From: CAZUZS01 sp964624795
GTDB lineage: Bacteria > Calditrichota > Calditrichia > RBG-13-44-9
Reading direction: 5' to 3'
Length of the DNA stretch: 64,000 bases
Assembly: GCA_964624795.1 (NCBI GenBank)
Contig: CAZUZS010000015.1
Location: forward strand, 1 to 64,000
In this document: positions 18,488 to 27,518 of the stretch, one piece after another
Position numbering within the stretch: position 1 is the first letter of the stretch
How the letters are laid out: every line of letters starts with the position of its first letter
Notes under the pieces: generated by a model
Database searches by the model: none
What the model saw: only the letters and a program-made list of their open reading frames with translations
Told to the model about the DNA's origin: nothing
Translations under genes and position numbers: made by a program

Positions 18488-19863
18488 GATGCCAGTCCCT
18501 CCACAATCTTCTTGAATTGGCGACCGCGATCTTCGTAATCCCGGAACATGTCAAAACTCGAACACGCCGGGGAAAGCAGAATTACCATTCCCGGCTCCGC
18601 CTGCTTCCTGGCTAAAGAGACCGCTTCGGCCAGGTCAGCAACCTCAAACAGTGCGACAGCACTTTCCCAGGATTTCCTCATGCGTTTGGCGGCCTGCCCG
18701 ATGAGTATCGCCATTTTGACTTTTTCTTTCAGCAAATTACCGATCTTTGAAAAATCGCCGCCTTTGTCCTTCCCACCGGCGATGAGAACAATTTTTTCAT
18801 CGAAGCTCTGCAAAGCAAAAGCGAGCGAATCGACAGTGGTCGCTTTGGAATCATTTACATAAGTCACGCCGTCCAATTCGCGCACGATTTCCAGCCGGTG
18901 TTCGATTCCCGGAAAACGAGCGATTTCTTCGGAAATCTGATCCGCCTGAATATTATTGAGTCTTCCCAGCAGAGCTGCTACCATCATGTTGTAGCGATTG
19001 TGCGGCCCGCGCAATTGATATTCGGGCAGTGAAATCCGCTCAAGCTGCCCGCCAATGCGGATGCCGATCTGTTCATTTTCCCAGAAAGCACCTTCCTGGT
19101 CGTGCGGCTGCAGACTGAAAACCATCTTCTTTGGCCGACAGGATTTCAGGTGTTCCACAAGATATAGGTCGTCTTTATTGTAAATTATCGTATCGTCAGA
19201 AGTCATATTTTTCAGAACATTCAGCTTGGCCTGCGCATATGATTCAAAATCCGGGTAGCGGTCCAGATGGTTGGCGGTAAGATTCATGATAACCGCAACG
19301 GCAGGGTGAAAACCGTGGATGGTCTCCAATTGAAAGCTGCTGATTTCCAGCAAGGCGACACCCTGCGGCGTTGAAGCGGAAACGTATTCGGCGAATGGCT
19401 GCCCGATATTCCCCGCAACGATGGTGTGCGGAATTCCTCTTTTCAAAATTTCGCCGCTGAGAGTAGTGGTTGTCGTTTTCCCATTCGAGCCGGTTACGGC
19501 AATAATTGGTGAACGGCAGAACCAGGAGGCCACCTCGATTTCCCCGGTGATGGGAATGCCTTTGGCGGAAGCCTTTTCCAGGACCGGAATGGAGAGTGGC
19601 AAACCGGGGCTTATACAAATTAAATCCGAATCCAGAACCTGGGCGCCGTGGCCTCCCGTTTCTACCCGGACGCCTGCCTTTTGCAGCTCCGGCAAAGGCA
19701 ATTGGAGCTGCGCGGCAGATTTTACATCACTCAATAAAACAGATGCGCCGGAATTCGCCAACAAGGTGGAAACCGCAATCCCGCTGCGCGCTGCACCCAG
19801 CACGGCTACCCGCGCCCCACGCAGTTGGTCGACATTTTTGGCTGCATCATTGTAAATCTTCAT
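18484..19863 (-). CDS. murD: UDP-N-acetylmuramoylalanine--D-glutamate ligase MurD
   Basis: A 459-residue Mur ligase adding D-Glu to UDP-MurNAc-L-Ala. Motifs are the N-terminal VAVLGAARSGIAVSTLLA, the P-loop AVTGSNGKTTTTTLSGEIL near residue 120, NLTANHLDRYPDFESYA, and GVTYVNDSKATTVDSLAFAL, followed by LIAGGKDKGGDF. It follows two very short ORFs that fill the gap after mraY. GAGGG lies 13 bases upstream of the ATG, so its own ribosome site is poor. Confidence 0.96.
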   Translation of the reverse strand: MKIYNDAAKNVDQLRGARVAVLGAARSGIAVSTLLANSGASVLLSDVKSAAQLQLPLPELQKAGVRVETGGHGAQVLDSDLICISPGLPLSIPVLEKASAKGIPITGEIEVASWFCRSPIIAVTGSNGKTTTTTLSGEILKRGIPHTIVAGNIGQPFAEYVSASTPQGVALLEISSFQLETIHGFHPAVAVIMNLTANHLDRYPDFESYAQAKLNVLKNMTSDDTIIYNKDDLYLVEHLKSCRPKKMVFSLQPHDQEGAFWENEQIGIRIGGQLERISLPEYQLRGPHNRYNMMVAALLGRLNNIQADQISEEIARFPGIEHRLEIVRELDGVTYVNDSKATTVDSLAFALQSFDEKIVLIAGGKDKGGDFSKIGNLLKEKVKMAILIGQAAKRMRKSWESAVALFEVADLAEAVSLARKQAEPGMVILLSPACSSFDMFRDYEDRGRQFKKIVEGLAS

Positions 19864-19884
19864 CTTATCGCCACGTCCCTCGCA

Positions 19885-19944
19885 TCAGGAAACCAGGATC
19901 ACCTGTTTCCTTTTAATCTTGATCTTGAGCTTGATTTTCATCAT
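19885..19944 (-). CDS. Possible 19-residue basic peptide (mini-ORF 2) in dcw cluster
   Basis: ATG-ATG start immediately preceded by AGGAGGTAGAGG, one of the strongest ribosome sites in the window. It encodes MMKIKLKIKIKRKQVILVS and stops 21 bases before murD. The Lys/Ile alternation comes from repeated ATCAAG-like hexamers. It is in the same frame as mini-ORF 1, separated from it only by TAG AGG. A hairpin (GGAAA-CCAGG-ATCA-CCTG-TTTCC, 19888-19910) overlaps its end. It could be a translation-coupling leader for murD, a decayed gene or a real small protein; no homologue is known to me. Confidence 0.35.
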   Translation of the reverse strand: MMKIKLKIKIKRKQVILVS

Positions 19945-19947
19945 CCT

Positions 19948-20052
19948 CTACCTCCTTTTTTTGTTTGCGGAAGATGACTTTATGCCCATAACATTCGAGT
20001 TTTTATTAAATTCCGGCAACCCGATTTTTTCCACGTTATTGTTTTCCTTCAT
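19948..20052 (-). CDS. Possible 34-residue hydrophilic peptide (mini-ORF 1) in dcw cluster
   Basis: An ATG six bases after the mraY stop opens a 34-codon frame rich in Asn, Lys and Ser (starts MKENNNVEKIGLPEF, ends SANKKRR). Its amber stop lies inside the ribosome site of mini-ORF 2. The upstream ribosome site is weak (CGGG). No domain, signal peptide or membrane segment. The tight spacing between mraY, this ORF, the next ORF and murD is what makes it notable. It may equally be spacer sequence that happens to be open. Confidence 0.3.
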   Translation of the reverse strand: MKENNNVEKIGLPEFNKNSNVMGIKSSSANKKRR

Positions 20053-20058
20053 CCCGAA

Positions 20059-21168
20059 TTAGCGCACCTTGAAAGTCGTCAGGGTGAGCAGCGCCAGCAG
20101 GATCCCGATGATCCACAGCCGGGTTACCACTTTGGATTCGTGCCACCCTTTCAATTCGAAGTGGTGGTGCAGCGGGGCCATCTTAAACACCCGCCGGCCT
20201 GTTCCATATTTTTTGCGGGTGTACTTAAAATAACTTGTCTGGATAATCACCGACAGCGCTTCGGCAACAAAAACACCGCCGATCAGGACCAGCAGGAATT
20301 CTTTTTTGATCAGAACTGCCAGTGTGCCCAGCGTGCTGCCCAGCGCCAAAGCGCCGGTATCGCCCATAAAAATTTCCGCCGGGTAGGCGTTGTACCACAA
20401 AAAGCCCATTGCCGCACCAAAAACCGCCAGGCAATAAACCGTCAGCTCCCCGGAACCGGGCAGGTATATGATATTCAAATAATCGCTGAATTTGATATTT
20501 CCGGTGATGTAGCTCATGGCTGCAAACGCCAGCATGGAAATTGCCATTAATCCCGTGGCCAGACCATCCAGCCCGTCTGTCAAATTTACCGCATTGGAAG
20601 TGCCGGTAATCACCAGGATAACGACCGGGATGTAGAGCCAGCCGAAGTCAATTTCCAGATTCTTGAAAAACGGCAGGCTGGTATTAGAATTGATCCCCTG
20701 GATGATAAGGTGGTGGTTGAAATAGATCATGGCACCGATGAACAGCCCCAATCCTACCTGGCCGACCAGCTTGTAGCGTCCGACCAGTCCTTTTTTGATT
20801 TTCTTGATCGTTTTCAGATAATCGTCAAGAAAACCGACAATTCCCATCCACAGCGTGGAAATGAAAATAAGCTGAATATAGAAATTGGTTATCCTGGCCC
20901 ACAACAAGACGCCCAGAATTACGCCGGCAAGGATGATGATTCCGCCCATGGTCGGGGTGCCGGCCTTTTGAAGATGGCTTTGCGGGCCGTCGCTCCGGAT
21001 CTCCTCTCCGATCTGTTTCTGGCGCAGCAGATGCAGAATTTTGGGTCCGATAAACAGGCTGAACAGCAGCGCCGTAACAGCCGCCAGCGCTGCACGCACC
21101 GTGATGTAGCGGAAGAGGTTGAATCCGAAAAAGATATCCTTAAACTGGTACAGGAAATCTCCTAACAC
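20059..21168 (-). CDS. mraY: Phospho-N-acetylmuramoyl-pentapeptide transferase MraY
   Basis: A 369-residue polytopic enzyme transferring phospho-MurNAc-pentapeptide to undecaprenyl phosphate to make lipid I. It shows FRYITVRAALAAVTALL, SHLQKAGTPTMGGIIIL, GFLDDYLK with the catalytic Asp pair, NAVNLTDGLDGLATGL, WYNAYPAEIFMGDTGALALG and the C-terminal MAPLHHHFELKGW. I start it at the GTG (21168) two bases after the murF stop, with GGGGG five bases upstream. This gives the family N-terminus (LGDFLYQFKDIFFGFNLF). A longer reading would run 45 codons into murF with no MraY similarity. Confidence 0.95.
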   Translation of the reverse strand: MLGDFLYQFKDIFFGFNLFRYITVRAALAAVTALLFSLFIGPKILHLLRQKQIGEEIRSDGPQSHLQKAGTPTMGGIIILAGVILGVLLWARITNFYIQLIFISTLWMGIVGFLDDYLKTIKKIKKGLVGRYKLVGQVGLGLFIGAMIYFNHHLIIQGINSNTSLPFFKNLEIDFGWLYIPVVILVITGTSNAVNLTDGLDGLATGLMAISMLAFAAMSYITGNIKFSDYLNIIYLPGSGELTVYCLAVFGAAMGFLWYNAYPAEIFMGDTGALALGSTLGTLAVLIKKEFLLVLIGGVFVAEALSVIIQTSYFKYTRKKYGTGRRVFKMAPLHHHFELKGWHESKVVTRLWIIGILLALLTLTTFKVR

Positions 21169-21170
21169 AG

Positions 21171-22559
21171 CTACCCCCGTATGCCTAAATATGTGAACAC
21201 ATTTTCCATTGCCATCCCTCTGGATCCTTTGACTAAAACTACGTCTCCATCCCGAATCGCTGCGGCGAGCGCATCCGCCAGAGATTTGTAATCCACAAAC
21301 CATTCGGTCTGCGCCGGGTTTCCATTACCTGTCCTCAGAGTTTCATCGATAATCCGGCATAGCTGCCCCATGCTGAACACAAAATCCACCGGGTTCTGTT
21401 TCAGATACTCACCGATTTTATGATGTTCCTGTTCACCCAAATCCCCCAGTTCCAGCATATCGCCCAGAACCAGGAAACGGCGCCCTTTGCTTTGCGCAGG
21501 AAGCGAGCGCAGAAAATCGATAGCAGCAATGAGCGATTCCGGGTTTGAATTGTAAGCATCATTAATAAAAAGGATATTTTTGCTATGGAGCATTTCCATT
21601 CGCTGGTGAACCGGTGGAACAGACTCCAGGCCTTCCTTAACCTGATCGGGCGAAATCCCCAGATCAAGTCCAATCGCCGCCGCAAGAAGTCCGTTCATCA
21701 AATGATGCTTACCGGGAATCGGCAAGAGAATTTCCGGGCCATCGTTAACCCGGAATCGCACGCTGCCAGAACCATCCATCCCTGAAAACAGGCCGTGGTA
21801 ATCCACGCCCTCACTCAACCCAATTTTTTTTATGGTCACTCCCTCGCGCCGGTACCGCCGCAGGAGGGGATCGTCTTCATTTATATAAATTGTGCCATCT
21901 TTCGAAACGCCATCCAGCAATGATCTTTTCTCACGGTAAATAGCCTCTTTCGAGCCAAAATATCCGATGTGACCGCTGCCGATATTGGTGACTACTCCGT
22001 GAGTTGGCGACACGATTTCGGTCAGCCGGGCAATTTCTCCAGGATGATTAGTGCCCAGCTCAAACACCCCCGCTTCAGTGTTGTGCATGATGTGAAACAA
22101 GCTGAGCGGAACACCGACAAAATTGTTTTTGTTGCCCTCGGTTTTAACCACCCGGTATTTGGTTCTCAAGACAGAAGCCAGCAGTTCCTTGGCAGTTGTC
22201 TTCCCGGCCGAACCGGTAAGTCCGATCACCGGAATGGAAAATTGCCTGCGGTACCAGGCGGCCAACTGCATCAGGAAATCTGTGGATTCGCGAACAAAAA
22301 GAACAGGAATCCCAGTTTCATTTTCGGACAATTCATGTCCTTCTTGCACAACTGTGGCCACTGCACCTTTCTCATAAGCAGACGCAATAAACCGATAACC
22401 GTCGAAATTCTCTCCTCGCAAAGCGATAAAAATTTCTCCCGGCCTGATAGTACGGGAATCGATGGATACACCGCTAACGGAAAGACCGCCGTTCAGGTTC
22501 TCCATTCTCCCGTTTACACCTGCTTCGTGCAAAAATTTGTCAAATTCGAACTTTTCCAT
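21171..22559 (-). CDS. murF: UDP-MurNAc-tripeptide--D-alanyl-D-alanine ligase MurF
   Basis: A 462-residue ligase adding D-Ala-D-Ala to UDP-MurNAc-tripeptide. It has the N-terminal SGVSIDSRTIRPGEIFIALRGENFDGY, the P-loop VIGLTGSAGKTTAKELLASVL near residue 110, NKNNFVGVPLSLF, TNIGSGHIGYFGS, and INDAYNSNPESLIAAIDFL, followed by LGDMLELGDLGEQEH. It begins 52 bases after murE and is followed two bases later by the mraY GTG. Confidence 0.96.
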   Translation of the reverse strand: MEKFEFDKFLHEAGVNGRMENLNGGLSVSGVSIDSRTIRPGEIFIALRGENFDGYRFIASAYEKGAVATVVQEGHELSENETGIPVLFVRESTDFLMQLAAWYRRQFSIPVIGLTGSAGKTTAKELLASVLRTKYRVVKTEGNKNNFVGVPLSLFHIMHNTEAGVFELGTNHPGEIARLTEIVSPTHGVVTNIGSGHIGYFGSKEAIYREKRSLLDGVSKDGTIYINEDDPLLRRYRREGVTIKKIGLSEGVDYHGLFSGMDGSGSVRFRVNDGPEILLPIPGKHHLMNGLLAAAIGLDLGISPDQVKEGLESVPPVHQRMEMLHSKNILFINDAYNSNPESLIAAIDFLRSLPAQSKGRRFLVLGDMLELGDLGEQEHHKIGEYLKQNPVDFVFSMGQLCRIIDETLRTGNGNPAQTEWFVDYKSLADALAAAIRDGDVVLVKGSRGMAMENVFTYLGIRG

Positions 22560-22611
22560 CTACACTATGGCTGCCTAAAATTTTCAAACTAAAGAATTGC
22601 ACGGCCCGCGA

Positions 22612-24075
22612 TTAGTTCCAGGCTTTTTCTTTTATATATTCTTCGATCACTTGATGATCGTCAAATGGAAATTTTTGACCGGCGATTTCCTGGTAAGTCT
22701 CGTGTCCCTTGCCCGCCACCAGCACCGCATCCCGCTTTGCCGCACGCGCCAGGGCAGAGCGGATTGCTTCCCGGCGGTCAGGAATGACCGTTACTTTTTT
22801 CTGATCGTAAATGCCCCGGCCGATTTCGGCAATAATCTCTTCCGGTTCCTCGGAACGGGGATTATCGTTGGTGAGAATAATGATATCGGCGAAATCATCT
22901 GCTGCCTTCCCCATTTGGGGGCGCTTCCCGCGGTCGCGATCGCCGCCGGCACCGAACACCACAATCAGATTTTCCGGGCGGGTATCCCAGATCGCCTTCA
23001 AAATGTTTCGCAAACCCTCCGGTGTGTGGGCGTAATCGACATAAATAGTGACACCAAATGATGTTGAATAATATTCGCATCTTCCCGGAATGCGTTTCAT
23101 TTCGCGGATTCCCTCCGCTATGAAATTCGATTGCAGACCCAGGCTCACGGCAGTCGTAACTGCTGCCAATATGTTGTAAATATTGAAATCGCCCAAAAGC
23201 GGCGTTTCCACCCGAACCTCTCCTTCGGGAGTTGCCAGCAGTATCTGCATGCCATCTTTTTTTACCTGGTGCGAGATATGCCGCACAGTTGCTTCATCCT
23301 TATCCATGGAAAAAGTAAAAACTTCACCTTCGGTAATTTTCCGAATTCTTTGACTGTATGGATCATCCCAATTGAGCACAACTTTTTGGTTTTCGGTCAG
23401 ATTCCTGAACATCCTGCTCTTCGCATGAAAATAATCTTCCATGGTTTTATGGAAATCCAGGTGGTCCCGGCCCAGGTTTGTAAATACATTAGCGACAAAC
23501 GGGACGCCATCCACCCGGTGCAAGGAAAGGGCGTGCGAAGATACTTCCATTACCGTACTTTTCAGCGAAGATCGCACCATTAGGTCGAACATTCTGAACA
23601 GATCGAGGGATTCGGGAGTGGTGCGCTCCGCCGGCTCCCACCGCTTGCCATCAAATGATTCGATGGTAGTCACCAGCCCCGGTTTCCAATGTGCCTGATT
23701 CAGAATGGAATGCACCAGATAAGCGGTGGTGGTCTTTCCGGTGGTTCCGGTGATGCCAACGATTTTCAATTTCTCTTCCGGGTTATTGAAAAAAACACGG
23801 GCAATCTGCGCCATTGCTTTCCTGGTATCCTTGACACGAACAACCGTCGAATCCAGAAGTTCTATCTCTTTTTCCACAAAGAAAACTCTCGCACCCCGTT
23901 CGTAAGCCTGAGGAATAAAGTCATGGCCATCGCTGGTAAATCCCCGGACGGCGATAAACGCCTGGTCCGGTCCGGCGAGCCGGGAATTGTATTGAATATC
24001 CGGCACAAAACGGTTGGTTTCGCCGCGGACGCCGATTTTGTCGATCCGGTCCAAAATTTTCTGCAAGGTCATCAT
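22612..24075 (-). CDS. murE: UDP-MurNAc-L-Ala-D-Glu--meso-diaminopimelate ligase MurE
   Basis: A 487-residue Mur ligase adding the third peptide residue. The DNPR motif in ILTNDNPRSEEP identifies the meso-diaminopimelate-specific type, so the organism should have DAP-type Gram-negative peptidoglycan. Other motifs are VQYNSRLAGPDQAFIAVRG-like N-terminal sequence, the P-loop IVGITGTTGKTTTAYLVHSIL, NLGRDHLDFHKTMEDYFHAK and VYVDYAHTPEGLRNIL. The start overlaps the ftsI stop by four bases (ATGA). Confidence 0.96.
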   Translation of the reverse strand: MMTLQKILDRIDKIGVRGETNRFVPDIQYNSRLAGPDQAFIAVRGFTSDGHDFIPQAYERGARVFFVEKEIELLDSTVVRVKDTRKAMAQIARVFFNNPEEKLKIVGITGTTGKTTTAYLVHSILNQAHWKPGLVTTIESFDGKRWEPAERTTPESLDLFRMFDLMVRSSLKSTVMEVSSHALSLHRVDGVPFVANVFTNLGRDHLDFHKTMEDYFHAKSRMFRNLTENQKVVLNWDDPYSQRIRKITEGEVFTFSMDKDEATVRHISHQVKKDGMQILLATPEGEVRVETPLLGDFNIYNILAAVTTAVSLGLQSNFIAEGIREMKRIPGRCEYYSTSFGVTIYVDYAHTPEGLRNILKAIWDTRPENLIVVFGAGGDRDRGKRPQMGKAADDFADIIILTNDNPRSEEPEEIIAEIGRGIYDQKKVTVIPDRREAIRSALARAAKRDAVLVAGKGHETYQEIAGQKFPFDDHQVIEEYIKEKAWN

Positions 24076-26201
24076 GACGGATTACACACCAGTTTTACGG
24101 CTTTGTTCATGTCAATTTTTGTTCCCGCGCTGGGATATTGGGTAACCACAATTCCGTGCCCTTCGATAGACGGCACTAGGCTGTAGTTCGATAGCACATC
24201 GAGCGCTTCTTTCAAAGAAAGCCCTTTTAATGACGGCATCTGAAAGTTCTTGCCAGGCACCGAGCTGTCCACATAAAGCCTTACTTTTTCGATCTTGCCT
24301 TCTTTTAGAATCTCCTCCTGCCTGTAAACATAATCTCCTTTTCCTTTCACATCCACGGCAACTCCCCGGTCTTCCAGTTTCCGAACCGCTTCTTCCACCC
24401 TGGTCATTTCAACACGGGGAATTGAGTTATCGATTTGCGATTCCGGTAGCGACTCAGACCGGGCGAGAACCGATGATTCAACCGACGCAATGCTCATGAT
24501 GCGACGCGCCATTTTCCGGAAAGCGGGGGCCGCCACCAGTCCGCCATAATAAGGGCCTTTAGGCTGCCGAACCATTACCAGCAAGACAAATTGAGGATCT
24601 TCCGCCGGAAAGTAGCCAACAAATGAAGCCAGGTGCTTGCTTCGGTCGTATTTGCCGCTGTTGGCATCGTAGATCTGGGCGGTACCGGTTTTGCCGGCGA
24701 TGGTTAGTCCATCCAGCATGGCCAGACTCCCGGTGCCTTCCTGTACTACGCCGCACAGCACCCCATTGATTAATTGGGTGGTTTCCGGCGAAATAACTTG
24801 CCGGATGACGCTTTTGTGATTTTCTTTCAACCATCGGCCGTTTGTTCCCTGCACTTGCTTCATCATGTAGGGAGTCAGCAGCGTTCCGCCATTGGCGATT
24901 GCCGCATACGCATTAACGAGCTGAAGCGGGGTTACGCCAATTTCATAACCGATGCTCATAAAGAGCGGCGTGATTTTGGAAAAGGAACTCGGCTCATGCA
25001 GGATGCCGGCGCTCTCCCCCGGGAGGTCGACCCCGGTGACCATCCCGAAGCCAAAATTACGTACATAGCGGTAGAGCAAATCGCTCTTCACCTGCTGGGC
25101 AACTTTCATGGTGCCGATATTGCTCGAATTCTCAATCACTTTGCGAAGGGTCAGCCAGCCGTATTTTTTATGATCCATAATGCTCTGGTTGTAAACATTA
25201 TATCTGCCGTTCTCGCAGAAAAAAATATCTTTGTCCAGGTCCAGATGCAAATTTTCGAGCGCGGCCGAGAGCACAACAATCTTGAAGGTCGATCCCGGCT
25301 CGAAAACATCGACCACTGCCCTGTTTTTGCGGGAAAAGCCCGAAAACCGACCCGGTGAATTCGGATCGAATTGCGGGTAGTTTGCCAGTCCCAGCAATTC
25401 GCCGGTGTGAGGATTCATCAAAATCGCCACGCCTTCCTCTGCTTTGTTATCCTCCACGGCGTTTTTCAACTCGTCTTCCAGAATCACCTGGTAGTCCATA
25501 TCCAGAGTCAACATCACATCATACCCATTTACCGGATCTTCACCGGTAAAATCAAGGTCGAGTAATTGTTTACCCAGCGCATCTCTCTGAAAAATCTTCC
25601 AGCCCGGTTTTCCGCGCAGGTATGCATCATACTGGTATTCAATGCCGCCCATGGGTTCATTATCAACATTGCAAAAACCAATGACATGAGCGCCGGCCCC
25701 CTGGTACGGATAAGAGCGCAGGAACTTTTTTTCCAGCGATAACCCGGGGTCATTGATCTTTGTCAGGATTTCCCCTTTTTCGGCTTGTACACGATGGGCA
25801 ATATATGCGAAATCCGGATTCCTTTTGATATCGCGCAAAATGGTGCCGGTTGGTATTCCGAGATCATGACTTAGCTGGCTCGCGAGCTTTTGGCGATTCT
25901 TTGTTTTATCTCCTTTCACTGCAACCGAATACTGAATGATATCCTTCGCCAGCACCCGGCCCTGCCGGTCAAAAATGGTTCCCCGCTGCGCCGCAATCGT
26001 CTTTTTGCTGTTCCGGTTCCTGCGGGCGAGCTCCTCATAATAATCATGATCCACCACCTGCAGGATTACCAGTTTAACTCCAATGAGACCAAAAATACAA
26101 AAACCTGCAAAGGCCATGAAAATCAGGCGGAAGTTAATCTTCCCCGGCCTGCCATCTCTCTGGGGCCTGTTATCTCTGTATTTCACGGTCTTTTTCCTCA
26201 T
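24072..26201 (-). CDS. ftsI: Division-specific peptidoglycan transpeptidase FtsI (PBP2/SpoVD-like, with PASTA domain)
   Basis: A 709-residue class B penicillin-binding protein that crosslinks septal peptidoglycan. A basic cytoplasmic tail is followed by one membrane anchor (about residues 28-50), a PBP dimerisation domain (RRNRNSKKTIAAQRGTIFDRQGRVLA) and the transpeptidase domain. Active-site motifs are EPGSTFK (SxxK), SSN (SxN) in VIENSSNIGTMK, and AGKTGTAQIY (KTG). The last 60 residues form a single PASTA-like domain (MPSLKGLSLKEALDVLSNYSLVPSI). The first ATG overlaps ftsL by 32 bases. A GTG five codons later has GAGG nine bases upstream and is an alternative start. Confidence 0.94.
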   Translation of the reverse strand: MRKKTVKYRDNRPQRDGRPGKINFRLIFMAFAGFCIFGLIGVKLVILQVVDHDYYEELARRNRNSKKTIAAQRGTIFDRQGRVLAKDIIQYSVAVKGDKTKNRQKLASQLSHDLGIPTGTILRDIKRNPDFAYIAHRVQAEKGEILTKINDPGLSLEKKFLRSYPYQGAGAHVIGFCNVDNEPMGGIEYQYDAYLRGKPGWKIFQRDALGKQLLDLDFTGEDPVNGYDVMLTLDMDYQVILEDELKNAVEDNKAEEGVAILMNPHTGELLGLANYPQFDPNSPGRFSGFSRKNRAVVDVFEPGSTFKIVVLSAALENLHLDLDKDIFFCENGRYNVYNQSIMDHKKYGWLTLRKVIENSSNIGTMKVAQQVKSDLLYRYVRNFGFGMVTGVDLPGESAGILHEPSSFSKITPLFMSIGYEIGVTPLQLVNAYAAIANGGTLLTPYMMKQVQGTNGRWLKENHKSVIRQVISPETTQLINGVLCGVVQEGTGSLAMLDGLTIAGKTGTAQIYDANSGKYDRSKHLASFVGYFPAEDPQFVLLVMVRQPKGPYYGGLVAAPAFRKMARRIMSIASVESSVLARSESLPESQIDNSIPRVEMTRVEEAVRKLEDRGVAVDVKGKGDYVYRQEEILKEGKIEKVRLYVDSSVPGKNFQMPSLKGLSLKEALDVLSNYSLVPSIEGHGIVVTQYPSAGTKIDMNKAVKLVCNPS

Positions 26202-26553
26202 ATTGTTGTACTTTTCTCAAATCCATGGAAAGCTTATTCGGCTTTTCAACCGGATTGATCATGCGCAATTTGTTTGTGGCAATCGCGGGCACGCTTCGCA
26301 CCAATTCGTTCTTAAATTTTTCCAATTGATTATTTTCCGAGGTCAATTCCAGGATTTCTGACCGCAGTTGATCCGTTTTCGCCAGGTATGTTCTGATTTC
26401 CACGCTTTTCCACTGGTACAAAATAAAGAAAACGGTCACCATGAGAATGCTGACAAAGATAATGGTTGCACCGAAAAGGTTGCTGGCAACATTCTTTGCC
26501 TGCATCTTGACATGGTATGCCGTCTTTTTACGGGATTTTCGCTGAACCGCCAT
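26170..26553 (-). CDS. ftsL: FtsL-like cell division protein
   Basis: A 127-residue bitopic protein located where ftsL sits in dcw clusters, between rsmH and ftsI. A Lys/Arg-rich cytoplasmic start (MAVQRKSRKKTAYHVK) is followed by one membrane helix (NLFGATIIFVSILMVTVFFILY) and then a leucine-rich coiled coil (KTDQLRSEILELTSENNQLEKF). The ATG overlaps the rsmH stop (TAATG), which fixes the start; a longer reading lies within rsmH. FtsL is poorly conserved, so the call rests on topology and position. It should pair with a FtsB-type protein encoded elsewhere and with FtsQ. Confidence 0.8.
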   Translation of the reverse strand: MAVQRKSRKKTAYHVKMQAKNVASNLFGATIIFVSILMVTVFFILYQWKSVEIRTYLAKTDQLRSEILELTSENNQLEKFKNELVRSVPAIATNKLRMINPVEKPNKLSMDLRKVQQYEEKDREIQR

Positions 26554-27503
26554 TATCTTATTCCCTGGTATGGTACTATTTTCATTGCTGCCCGCAGCCG
26601 TGCACTGCGCGCCCGTGGATTCATCTCGATTTCCGCAGGCGAGGGCTGGATAGCTTTGCGCGTGATCACCTTCATTTCGGAGACTTTGCTGCAAACACAT
26701 TGCGGAAATTCGGGCGGACAAATACAATCCCGTTCTTTCTCACGAAAAAAGTCCTTCACTATTTTCGCCTCCAGCGAATGATATGCAATGACTACCATAT
26801 TGCCGTTTTCGTCAAGGCACTCAAATGCTTTTTCAAGGGCACTCCGCAGCCTGTTCAGCTCATCATTCACTTCAATTCGGATGGCTTGAAAAATTCGCGC
26901 CAGCGATTTATTCAGAAATTTGCCGCTGACCATTTTTGCGATCACGGCGGTCAGTTGCGCCGTGCTCCTAAACGGCTCGGAGTGTCGTGCTTCAACAATT
27001 ACCCTGGCAATTCTTCCGGAAAACCGTTCTTCACCATATTCACGAAATATCTGTTCCAGTCTCTCACGTGGGTACTCATTTACCACATCCGCTGCCGTAA
27101 GCCTCTGGCTGGTATGAAAGCGCATATCCAAAGGCCCATCCTTTTGAAAAGAAAAACCGCGCTCATCCGTATCCACGTGATGGGAGGAGATTCCAAGATC
27201 GAACAAAAAACCGTTTGCCGGCAACAAATTTTCCTCAACCAGCACTGCATCTAACTGATCATAAAAGATTTGCCTGATGATTTTGTTCGGATAGCTCTCC
27301 AGCCGGTGCCGGGCGAATTGGACAGCTTCCGGATCCGCATCCAGACAAACCAGCATTCCATTTTTGTTAATCCTGTTCAGGATCTCCGCCGAGTGGCCTC
27401 CTCCTCCGGTAGTGCAATCAACGTAGATTCCATCCGGCTTTTCCACCAGGTAGTCTATTGAGGCAGTAAGCAGTACCGGTATATGATAGAGTGGTTTCTC
27501 CAT
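26553..27503 (-). CDS. rsmH: 16S rRNA (cytosine1402-N4)-methyltransferase RsmH (MraW)
   Basis: A 316-residue SAM-dependent methyltransferase modifying C1402 in the 16S rRNA P-site region. It has the family start YHIPVLLTASIDYLVEK, the SAM-binding VDCTTGGGGHSAEIL, FDLGISSHHVDTDERGFSFQKDGPLDMR, and VIAYHSLEAKIVKDFF, followed by a Cys-containing insert and RSARLRAAMK. It lies 15 bases after mraZ and overlaps the ftsL start by one base. Confidence 0.97.
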   Translation of the reverse strand: MEKPLYHIPVLLTASIDYLVEKPDGIYVDCTTGGGGHSAEILNRINKNGMLVCLDADPEAVQFARHRLESYPNKIIRQIFYDQLDAVLVEENLLPANGFLFDLGISSHHVDTDERGFSFQKDGPLDMRFHTSQRLTAADVVNEYPRERLEQIFREYGEERFSGRIARVIVEARHSEPFRSTAQLTAVIAKMVSGKFLNKSLARIFQAIRIEVNDELNRLRSALEKAFECLDENGNMVVIAYHSLEAKIVKDFFREKERDCICPPEFPQCVCSKVSEMKVITRKAIQPSPAEIEMNPRARSARLRAAMKIVPYQGIR

Positions 27504-27518
27504 GTGCCCCCACTCATC

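Noticed and set aside
21169..21303. N-terminal extension of mraY into murF
   Set aside because: The 45 extra codons have no MraY similarity, and a GTG with a good ribosome site lies just after the murF stop.
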